Assembly (NCBI GenBank): GCA_013820865.1
Contig: JACDHU010000028.1
Span: 1-11,238 of the forward strand
Origin: Chloroflexota bacterium
GTDB lineage: Bacteria > Chloroflexota > Limnocylindria > QHBO01
DNA: 11,238 nt
Reading direction: 5' to 3'
The notes under the pieces were generated by a model, which saw nothing but the letters and a program-made list of their open reading frames with translations, was not told where the DNA came from and ran no database searches. Below are positions 6,188 through 11,238 of the stretch, piece after piece. Every line of letters starts with the position of its first letter. The stretch's first letter is position 1. The position numbers and the translations under genes were made by a program.

Positions 6188-6994
6188 ATGCGACTCAAGA
6201 CGCTCGGCGTCGTCCTCATCACCGCGATGGCCGCCTTCACCATGCTGTACTGGTTCACTGACGGCGCGCGGCGCGAGGCGATCGCCGTGGAGCAGGACGA
6301 GGAGCTCATTCACTTCGGCGAGATCATCTACTCCGACGATCCGTCGCGGCCCGAGGCCGCCGGTTGTGCCCGCTGTCACGGGCCAATCGGGGAGGGTGGT
6401 CCGATCCCGGGCGATCCCGAGGGTCGGTCCGCGCCGTCCCTGCGCACGCCGGCGCTCGCCAACAAGCTGCGATCCAATCCGAACTACGTGCACCTCGCCG
6501 TGAGCTACGGCGGCGTCGTCGTGTCCGGCAACGTGAACTCCCTCATGCCGGCGTGGGCCACCGAGGTCGGCGGTCCCTTGAACGAGCAGCAGGTCGAGGC
6601 CGTCGTGACGCTGGTCGAAGGCTGGGCCGAGGAGGCCGCCGAGAACGCGCCCGAGGAGGTGGAGGACACCGTCGAAGCGGGTCAACAGGTCTATGTCGCG
6701 GCCGGATGCCAGAGCTGCCATGGCACGGAATTGGAGGGCGGTTCTGGGCCGAATCTCCAGACCATCGGCTCCGAGCTCGTGGTGGATCTCCCGATCGAGC
6801 CGTCGCAGCTGGACCAGATGATCGCCGACTACGACGAGGATCCGCGCAACTTCCTGGAGCTCTGGATTCGTGACTCGGCCGGCAACTACAACGACGGCGT
6901 GGCGACCGGCATGCAGCCATACCCCGAAAGCGTGCTGTCGGAGAGCCAGCTCACCGCGCTGATCACCTTCCTGCTCGACCAGACCGGGGAGTGA
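6188..6994 (+). CDS. Membrane-anchored diheme cytochrome c
   Basis: This 268-aa protein has an N-terminal signal-anchor helix at about 5-23 and two cytochrome c domains. Haem-binding motifs are C60-A-R-C63-H64 and C174-Q-S-C177-H178. Likely axial methionines are M120 (NSLMPAW) and M242 (GMQPYP). The domains are joined by an acidic linker at about 146-164 (many Glu). It takes the place of cytochrome c1 or f as electron acceptor from the Rieske protein. Two tandem mono-haem domains recall actinobacterial QcrC, but here the anchor is N-terminal and no C-terminal helix is seen. The gene starts 3 nt after the Rieske stop, with GGGA (6178-6181) as a weak ribosome binding site. Confidence 0.92.
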   Translation: MRLKTLGVVLITAMAAFTMLYWFTDGARREAIAVEQDEELIHFGEIIYSDDPSRPEAAGCARCHGPIGEGGPIPGDPEGRSAPSLRTPALANKLRSNPNYVHLAVSYGGVVVSGNVNSLMPAWATEVGGPLNEQQVEAVVTLVEGWAEEAAENAPEEVEDTVEAGQQVYVAAGCQSCHGTELEGGSGPNLQTIGSELVVDLPIEPSQLDQMIADYDEDPRNFLELWIRDSAGNYNDGVATGMQPYPESVLSESQLTALITFLLDQTGE

Positions 6995-7001
6995 GGAACC
7001 C

Positions 7002-7601
7002 ATGAGCACGACTGCGTACCCGGTCTATCGGCCCCGCGGAGGTATGAGCCGCATGTTCGGCTGGGCCGACGATTTCATGAACTGGTTCCTGTTCGGCCAC
7101 GAAACGTGGCTGGTGGCCGTACTGAAGGGCGTGCCGCTCTTCCTGTTCGTCTACTTCATGCTCACCTACGTGCCGAACTACGTGTACTACCTCGTCACCG
7201 TGCTCCTCCCATTCCTGCGTTTCAGCGACGACGTCGGCTTCCTGATCTCGAACGGCGTCGGCTTTGGCAACTTCGGTCTCCTCATCGCGCTGGGCGTCCT
7301 GGTCCAGGCGACCCGCGGCCGTCGTGGGTTCGGATGGTCGGCGATCCGGATCTTCGTACTGCTCAACTACCTGTTCACCGTGCTCCTGCTCATCCCGCTG
7401 CTGTCCTTCAACCTGGCCGGCGGGACGTTTCTTCCCAGGGAGGGGCAGAACCCGTTCCCGCTCCAGGCGATCGCCTTCGGGACGATGGTCGCGGGGCTTG
7501 GAGCGGCCGCATGCGTGTATCTCTACTTCGAGTACCGGCGCATCACCCGGCGGGACGCCGAGGAGGCAGCCCAGCGCAGCGCGGCGCTCGCCCGGCGCTG
7601 A
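7002..7601 (+). CDS. Four-helix membrane protein of unknown function in bc cluster
   Basis: I do not recognise a named family in this 199-aa protein. Hydrophobic segments lie at about 37-57 (possibly continuing to 71), 84-103, 114-136 and 153-176. A soluble N-terminus and a charged C-terminal tail (YRRITRRDAEEAAQRSAALARR) suggest a cytoplasmic C-terminus. There are no CxxCH or Cys clusters, and no paired His typical of haem b. The start is ATG, 7 nt after the cytochrome c stop, with AGGAA at 6994-6998 close to it. Position and spacing put it in the same transcript as the complex. It may be an accessory subunit, an assembly factor or a quinone-site shield. That is inferred only from context. 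Confidence 0.85.
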   Translation: MSTTAYPVYRPRGGMSRMFGWADDFMNWFLFGHETWLVAVLKGVPLFLFVYFMLTYVPNYVYYLVTVLLPFLRFSDDVGFLISNGVGFGNFGLLIALGVLVQATRGRRGFGWSAIRIFVLLNYLFTVLLLIPLLSFNLAGGTFLPREGQNPFPLQAIAFGTMVAGLGAAACVYLYFEYRRITRRDAEEAAQRSAALARR

Positions 7602-7936
7602 ACCGCCCGCTCCTCGTTCACCTGGCGGGGTCCATCGTTGTCATCGGCGCCGCAGTCGGGCTCATCGGCCTCGAGGTGTCCAGCCCCTGTCCTCCAGGTG
7701 GACCGATCTCCTTTGGTGACTGCGATGACGTCCGACCGTTCGCGATCGGCGTGGTGGGGCTCGCCGCGGCGCTGTATGTCATCGGTGTCTCGGCCGTCCG
7801 CTGGTGGACTCGCGGGCTCCAACGCCGCGGCATGGCCGATGCGCGGGCCGCCCGCGATTGGTACCTGCTCGCGGCCGGACTGGGGCTGATCGTGGCACCC
7901 CTGCTGGCCTTCACGCTCGTATCGGGCCTTCGCTAG
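7598..7936 (+). CDS. Small three-helix membrane protein, unknown function, uncertain start
   Basis: About 112 residues are convincingly coding, with three hydrophobic segments (residues about 5-27, 47-67 and 88-111) and strong G/C bias at third positions. Two Cys (C31 and C42) in the loop between helices 1 and 2 could form a disulfide. The start is unclear. CTG at 7598 would overlap the previous stop (CTGA), matching the 4-nt ATGA overlaps elsewhere in this cluster. ATG at 7511 has a good GGAG at 7500-7503 with 7-nt spacing, but would overlap the previous gene by 91 nt. GTG at 7676 would lose helix 1. No family was recognised. Together with the previous gene it may be a subunit or assembly factor of the bc complex, by position only. 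Confidence 0.65.
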   Translation: MNRPLLVHLAGSIVVIGAAVGLIGLEVSSPCPPGGPISFGDCDDVRPFAIGVVGLAAALYVIGVSAVRWWTRGLQRRGMADARAARDWYLLAAGLGLIVAPLLAFTLVSGLR

Positions 7937-7945
7937 GATGAGCGC

Positions 7946-9394
7946 ATGAGCATCGAAACCGTCGCCGACCTCCGGACTCGCCTCGAGGGCATCGCCACCA
8001 TCTCCGACGCGGGCTTGGATATCCACGATGAAACGACGTTGCGTGGCGAGCTGATGGATGAGCTGGTGTTTGCCGCGGTGTTCGGGACCGATGACCTCCG
8101 CGACGCCACGCGCTGGGTGATCTGGAGCGCGTCGCAGGCGCTGGGCTGTGGATCTGCTTCGATTCACGAGCTGTACCGCGCGCGCGGTGCCGGTACGTTC
8201 GACCCTACGGGGTTCACTGTGCCGGCCATCAACGTGCGAGCGGTGACGTACCTGACGGCTCGCCAGGCCTTCGCCGCTGCACTCGAGCGCGATGCGGCGA
8301 CCGTCATCTTCGAGATCGCAAAGAGCGAGATGGCCTACACCGATCAGCGCCCGGCGGAGTACGCCTCGGTCATCCTGGCCGCTGCTCTGCGGACCGGATG
8401 GCGCACGCCGGTCTTCCTCCAGGGCGACCACTTTCAGTTCAATGCCACAAAATGGGCCGCGGACCCGGAGCCCGAGCTCGAGGGCATTCGTGATCTGACG
8501 CGCGAGGCGGTCGGTGCCGGTTTCCTGAATATCGACATCGACAGTTCCACGTTGGTGGACCTCTCGCTCGCCACGGTGCCTGAGCAGCAGCGCGTCAACG
8601 CCGAGAACACGGCCGAGCTGACGCGGCTCATCCGCTCGCTGGAGCCATCGGGAGTGACGATCAGTGTCGGTGGCGAGATCGGAGAGGTCGGGAAGGTGAA
8701 CTCGACCGAAGAGGAGCTGCGCGCCTACCTCGACGGCTACCTGGCCGTGCTTGACGATGGTCTCGAGCCGATCAGCAAGGTCAGCATCCAGACCGGGACC
8801 AGCCACGGCGGCGTGCCGATGGCCGACGGCACCATTGCGGCGGTGTCGATCGACTTTGACACGTTGCGCCGCCTTTCGGCGGTAGCGCGCGACGAGTACG
8901 CGATGGCTGGCTGCGTCCAACACGGCGCATCGACCCTGCCCGACGAGGCATTCGATCACTTCCCGGAGCACGGCACGGCCGAGGTGCACCTCGCCACCGG
9001 GTTCCAGAACATCCTCTATGACGCCGGCGGCCTGCCCGATGACCTGCGCGTCGAGATGATGGCGTGGTGCGTCGCCAACTGCGCCGACGAGCGCAAGGAC
9101 GGCGAGACTGACGAGCAGTTCCTGTACAAGACCCGCAAGAAGGCGATCGGTCCCTTCAAGCGCCAGCTCTGGACGTTGCCTGCTGCTGCTGCCGATGCGG
9201 TCGCCGCCAACCTGCGCGCCAAGTTCGACCTGCTGTTCGACGAGCTCGGCATCACGGGCACGCGGGAGCTCGTGGAGTGCCACGTGACGCCGGCGTCGCT
9301 GCCCCGACCGCTCCCGGCCTCGTTGGGTGGGGAGGGTCGCGCCACGGTAATCGCGGGCGCATCGGTCTTCGACGACGACGGCTCAGGGGAGTAG
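7946..9394 (+). CDS. Class II (metal-dependent) aldolase-superfamily protein, long form
   Basis: This 482-aa cytosolic protein has the features of class II fructose/tagatose-bisphosphate aldolases: a ketose-bisphosphate aldolase TIM barrel with a likely zinc site. Candidate metal ligands are H162 (LQGDHFQFN), E244 (VGGEIGEVG), H287 (GTSHGG) and H326 (VQHGAST). N196-I-D-I-D may be near the active site. The normal fold is about 280-350 aa. Here about 85 residues precede the core (PAINVRA at 93-99), and the C-terminal part from about 370 is extended, with a final 30 residues of low complexity. It probably cleaves or forms a sugar bisphosphate such as fructose 1,6-bisphosphate, but the substrate cannot be read from the sequence. 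The start is ATG at 7946, with AGGA at 7935-7938, and 9 nt after the membrane-protein stop, so it may be co-transcribed with the bc cluster. Confidence 0.85.
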   Translation: MSIETVADLRTRLEGIATISDAGLDIHDETTLRGELMDELVFAAVFGTDDLRDATRWVIWSASQALGCGSASIHELYRARGAGTFDPTGFTVPAINVRAVTYLTARQAFAAALERDAATVIFEIAKSEMAYTDQRPAEYASVILAAALRTGWRTPVFLQGDHFQFNATKWAADPEPELEGIRDLTREAVGAGFLNIDIDSSTLVDLSLATVPEQQRVNAENTAELTRLIRSLEPSGVTISVGGEIGEVGKVNSTEEELRAYLDGYLAVLDDGLEPISKVSIQTGTSHGGVPMADGTIAAVSIDFDTLRRLSAVARDEYAMAGCVQHGASTLPDEAFDHFPEHGTAEVHLATGFQNILYDAGGLPDDLRVEMMAWCVANCADERKDGETDEQFLYKTRKKAIGPFKRQLWTLPAAAADAVAANLRAKFDLLFDELGITGTRELVECHVTPASLPRPLPASLGGEGRATVIAGASVFDDDGSGE

Positions 9395-9510
9395 TCGATC
9401 AGGCTCGCCCTCACGCGTGGCGGTGTTCACTCCATGGGACAAACTGCGGGCCGCATCGGTCCCGCGTGAAGAATGGCCCGTCGAGTGGGCGTCCATTCGA
9501 GAAGACGGTG
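9395..9510. other. Convergent intergenic region with nested inverted repeat
   Basis: These 116 bp between convergent stops contain no gene. GGGAC (9436-9440) and GTCCC (9459-9463) enclose a second dyad, TGCGG (9445-9449) with CCGCA (9451-9455). There is no T-tract on either strand, so a terminator function is possible but not shown. Confidence 0.4.
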
Positions 9511-10239
9511 CTAGCCCACGCCGATGAGCTTCTGGAGCACTGGCTGATCGGCCAGGCTCACCAGCCGGCGCGCGGCCGACGGCGAAAGACGCGCGAGGGC
9601 GTCGAGCGCTCGGGCCATGTCCTCGGGGCCGAGCTCGCCGAGGAGCTGCCACAGGCGGTCGACTGTGGCGGGCTCCAATCGGTCGAGGGCGGCGAAGAGC
9701 CCTTCTATCGCGCGCGCGTCGCCTCGAACGAAGACCTCGACGCCGCGGTCGAAGCGCTCGACGAACTCGAGCAGCGACGTGAGCCTGTCACCGAGCCGCG
9801 AAAGCTCGGGGTCGTCGCCTCGCGTCGCTGCGGCGCGGGCCTGGTCGGTGCAGCGCGCGATGACCGGCAGGACGGGATCCGTCTCGCGTTCCTTGCGCGC
9901 TGCGGCGACGCGCCGGAACCACTCCCAATGGTCACCGACGACGGTCCATGCCGCAGCGGCAGGTCCGCGTTGGCCGGAACGCCGCGCGGCCTCGGCACGC
10001 TCGATCAACCCCCATTCCTCGCACTGCGCCAAGGCCAGACTGGCCGCGCGGTGGCTCATGCTCAGGGCTCGTCGCACCTCTGGCTCGGAGAGGGGTCCAT
10101 CGGACACGAGCAGGTAGCCCTGAACGGTGGCGGTCGACGGCGCCACGCCCCATGCCGCACCAATGGCCCCCCAGGCGCTCGCGAACGACCTTCGCAGCTC
10201 CTCGGCTGCGCTGGCTGACGGTTGAAACGTGCTACTCAC
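9511..10239 (-). CDS. GbsR/MarR-family transcriptional regulator with C-terminal helical repeat extension
   Basis: This 242-aa protein has a winged-helix DNA-binding region at about 38-100. GYLLVSDGPLSEPEVRRALSMSHRAASLALAQCEEWGLIERA is the helix-turn-helix signature of GbsR-like MarR proteins. Residues about 103-175 are helical and probably form the dimer interface. GbsR-type proteins are usually about 150-180 aa. The extra tail holds three in-register 15-residue units, starting at L185, L200 and L215, with the pattern L-x-x-L-x-P. The effector is unknown; family members respond to choline or other small ligands or act in membrane and osmotic stress. The start is GTG at 10237-10239, without a Shine-Dalgarno but with a -10-like TAATAT 6 nt upstream, suggesting a leaderless mRNA. 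It is convergent with the aldolase gene. No target operator was identified. Confidence 0.87.
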   Translation of the reverse strand: MSSTFQPSASAAEELRRSFASAWGAIGAAWGVAPSTATVQGYLLVSDGPLSEPEVRRALSMSHRAASLALAQCEEWGLIERAEAARRSGQRGPAAAAWTVVGDHWEWFRRVAAARKERETDPVLPVIARCTDQARAAATRGDDPELSRLGDRLTSLLEFVERFDRGVEVFVRGDARAIEGLFAALDRLEPATVDRLWQLLGELGPEDMARALDALARLSPSAARRLVSLADQPVLQKLIGVG

Positions 10240-10245
10240 GCAAGC

Positions 10246-10251
10246 ATATTA
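10246..10251 (-). promoter_or_regulatory. -10-like TAATAT directly upstream of the GbsR-type gene
   Basis: On the minus strand, TAATAT is followed by six bases (GCTTGC) and then the GTG start codon. This spacing would place the transcription start at or next to the start codon, i.e. a leaderless transcript. A -35 element is not convincing. Confidence 0.5.
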
Positions 10252-10311
10252 CCGCGATCCCCTTGACCGCCGCCCCACTCGGTCAGATACCCCGGCAGCG
10301 CGCAGGACACG

Positions 10312-10338
10312 AAAAAGCCCCGACGCAGGGCCGGGGCT
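10312..10338 (-). terminator. Intrinsic terminator of the ErpA-type gene
   Basis: Read on the minus strand, AGCCCCG (10338-10332) pairs with CGGGGCT (10322-10316) around a 9-base loop, followed directly by a run of five T. It lies 23 bp after the stop codon of the iron-sulfur carrier gene. It is the only textbook rho-independent terminator in the window. Confidence 0.85.
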
Positions 10339-10360
10339 CTTCCGTGGAGGAGACGCGTAA

Positions 10361-10789
10361 TCAGTGGGCGCAGCCGCCGGCCTTGGCCGGAGCTCCATCG
10401 GTGTTGAAGGACGACCCGCAGGCGCAGCTGCTGACCGCATTCGGATTGTTGATGGCGAAGCCGGAGCCCATGAGCGAGTCGACGTAGTCGATCTCGGCGC
10501 CCTCGACGTGTTGCTGGCTGAACTGGTCGATGACGATCGGCACGCCGTCGTGATCCTCGACCCGGTCGCCGTCGTTGACCTTGTCGTCGAAAGCGAGGCC
10601 GTAGCTGAACCCGGAGCACCCGCCGCTCTTCACGAAGAGTCGCAGGCGCGCATCGGCTTTGCCCTCGCGTGTGCGCAGCTCAAGGACCTTCTTGGCCGCC
10701 GCCTCGGTCACCGATACGAGCAGCTCGGTCGACGGAGCGCCGCCGCCGTTCATCGGGATCGGCTCGCGGGTAGTCTCTGACATCGTCAT
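10361..10789 (-). CDS. erpA: A-type iron-sulfur cluster carrier (ErpA/IscA/HesB family)
   Basis: This 142-aa protein delivers or assembles Fe-S clusters for apo-proteins. The three conserved ligands are C58 (KSGGCSGFSYGLAF) and C122-A-C124 in NPNAVSSCACGSSF, separated by 63 residues as usual for the family. The first ~20 residues are a variable leader. The tail ends in GGCAH, adding C140 and H142. The frame is open upstream to 10936, but that segment has no family similarity. ATG at 10787-10789 has AGGAG (10804-10800 on the minus strand) 10 nt upstream and is preferred over the second ATG at 10783. The gene is monocistronic, with its own terminator. The respiratory cluster nearby encodes several Fe-S proteins that could be clients, but this is inferred from proximity. 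IscA or HesB is possible instead of ErpA. Confidence 0.92.
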   Translation of the reverse strand: MTMSETTREPIPMNGGGAPSTELLVSVTEAAAKKVLELRTREGKADARLRLFVKSGGCSGFSYGLAFDDKVNDGDRVEDHDGVPIVIDQFSQQHVEGAEIDYVDSLMGSGFAINNPNAVSSCACGSSFNTDGAPAKAGGCAH

Positions 10790-11019
10790 GGGTGTGGCTC
10801 TCCTGGCGCCCGGAGGCGCATCGGTGTGGCTGATTTCGCTCTGGAAAGTATAGCAACCCCATGGCTCACGCTGGCAAGTGCCCTCAATCTGCTCGCCGCA
10901 GGTCACCAGCTTGCCGAGGACATCTGACGAAACCAAGCCCGGCGTCGCAGCTGCGGCCCGGCTTCATCGGTACACTAGGGGTCCCGAGCCTGGCACGGCA
11001 CCCCGCACGAGGATCGACT
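10790..11019. other. Divergent intergenic region (230 bp) with a 30-bp dyad
   Basis: There is no supported gene. The region separates the ErpA-type gene (-) and the aminotransferase gene (+), and should hold both promoters. TACACT at 10971-10976 is a possible plus-strand -10 without a clear -35. An imperfect dyad at 10935-10964 has ends AAGCC (10935-10939) and GGCTT (10960-10964) and a perfect palindromic centre CGCAGCTGCG (10946-10955). Its role is unknown. Confidence 0.45.
10800..10804 (-). promoter_or_regulatory. Ribosome binding site that fixes the ErpA start
   Basis: The plus-strand CTCCT reads AGGAG on the minus strand, 10 nt before the ATG at 10789. No comparable site precedes the longer open frame, so the shorter protein is preferred. 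Confidence 0.55.
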
Positions 11020-11238
11020 GTGAGACTGGCGAGCCGCATGGAGCGCATGGGCACCGAAACCGCCTTCGAGGCTGCCGCCCGAGCGCGGGCGCTGGAGGCC
11101 ACCGGACGCGAAGTCATCCACCTGGAGATCGGTGAGCCGGACTTCGACACTCCGCGCAACGTGAGCGAGGCCGCGGCGCGCGCGCTCCTTGACGAAGGCG
11201 CCACGCATTACACCGCCGCCACCGGTATCGCACCATTG
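11020..11238 (+). CDS. Class I/II PLP-dependent aminotransferase, N-terminal part (truncated by window)
   Basis: The 73 visible residues start MRLASRMERMGTE. They contain VIHLEIGEPDFDTPRNVSEAA and the stretch GATHYTAATGIAPL, the N-terminal signature of the aspartate/aromatic aminotransferase (AAT I) family. Members transfer amino groups between amino acids and 2-oxo acids using pyridoxal phosphate. The PLP lysine and the substrate-specifying residues lie beyond the window, so the substrate is open. The start is GTG at 11020, with AGGA at 11009-11012 giving a 7-nt spacing. The frame is open to the last base. Confidence 0.9.
   Translation, partial: MRLASRMERMGTETAFEAAARARALEATGREVIHLEIGEPDFDTPRNVSEAAARALLDEGATHYTAATGIAPL

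Noticed and set aside
5366..7009. 547-codon minus-strand open frame opposite the Rieske and cytochrome c genes
   Set aside because: It is a shadow of strongly supported plus-strand genes. High GC with biased codons opens the opposite frame, and the translation is Arg/Gly/His-rich with no domains.
7698..7707. Third copy of GTGGACCGAT as a translation start signal
   Set aside because: It lies inside a coding region with no start codon at the matching offset, so it is probably coincidental.
7523..9283. 586-codon minus-strand open frame opposite the aldolase
   Set aside because: Same shadow effect. The plus-strand frame carries metal-binding motifs and a start with a Shine-Dalgarno, while this frame has no recognisable protein.
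9436..9463. Nested inverted repeat as an intrinsic terminator
   Set aside because: There is no T-tract on either strand. It is kept only as a note in the intergenic entry.
9277..10218. 313-codon plus-strand open frame opposite the GbsR-type regulator
   Set aside because: It overlaps the aldolase end and is antisense to a recognisable winged-helix regulator, with no supported domain.
10790..10936. N-terminal extension of the ErpA-type protein
   Set aside because: It has no family similarity, and AGGAG at 10804-10800 supports initiation at 10789.

Overview
The window is about 11.2 kb of GC-rich, densely coding bacterial chromosome. The organism cannot be named from the sequence. The following fit a high-GC Gram-positive-type or Chloroflexota-like lineage: a split, b6-type cytochrome b; an EAL-DICT regulator; a GbsR/MarR regulator with what looks like a leaderless start; and strong G/C preference at third codon positions. 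This placement is an inference. I saw no tRNA, rRNA, CRISPR array, insertion sequence or phage gene.

Layout. The 3' end of a penicillin-binding transpeptidase gene (1-762, +) converges on a c-di-GMP phosphodiesterase gene of EAL-DICT type (777-2054, -). After a 169-bp divergent intergenic region with strong inverted repeats comes the core of the window, a tightly packed plus-strand cluster from 2224 to 7936. It encodes (i) a 657-aa FAD/NAD(P)-binding, GltD/NfnB-like oxidoreductase with a C-terminal 2[4Fe-4S] ferredoxin domain; (ii) a cytochrome b6-type subunit; (iii) a subunit-IV-like cytochrome b C-terminal half; (iv) a Tat-signal Rieske protein; (v) an N-anchored diheme cytochrome c; (vi) a four-helix membrane protein of unknown function; and (vii) a small three-helix membrane protein with an uncertain start. 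A long class II aldolase-superfamily gene (7946-9394) follows 9 nt later and may share the transcript.

Downstream, on the minus strand, are a GbsR/MarR-family regulator (9511-10239) and an A-type iron-sulfur carrier, ErpA/IscA (10361-10789), which has a clear intrinsic terminator behind it. A divergent plus-strand class I/II aminotransferase gene starts at 11020 and runs off the window.

How the genes may work together. Genes (ii)-(v) have everything expected of a quinol:cytochrome c oxidoreductase: bis-His b-haem ligands, a quinol-oxidation-site motif, a Rieske cluster and c-type haems. The cytochrome b carries a Cys where b6 proteins attach haem ci. The soluble flavin/Fe-S protein overlaps the cytochrome b gene by 4 nt. 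The most interesting hypothesis is therefore a composite complex in which an NAD(P)H- or ferredoxin-linked module docks on the cytoplasmic face of a b6c-type complex, with one or two extra membrane subunits of unknown function. The ErpA-type carrier could supply clusters to these Fe-S proteins, but nothing beyond proximity links it to them.
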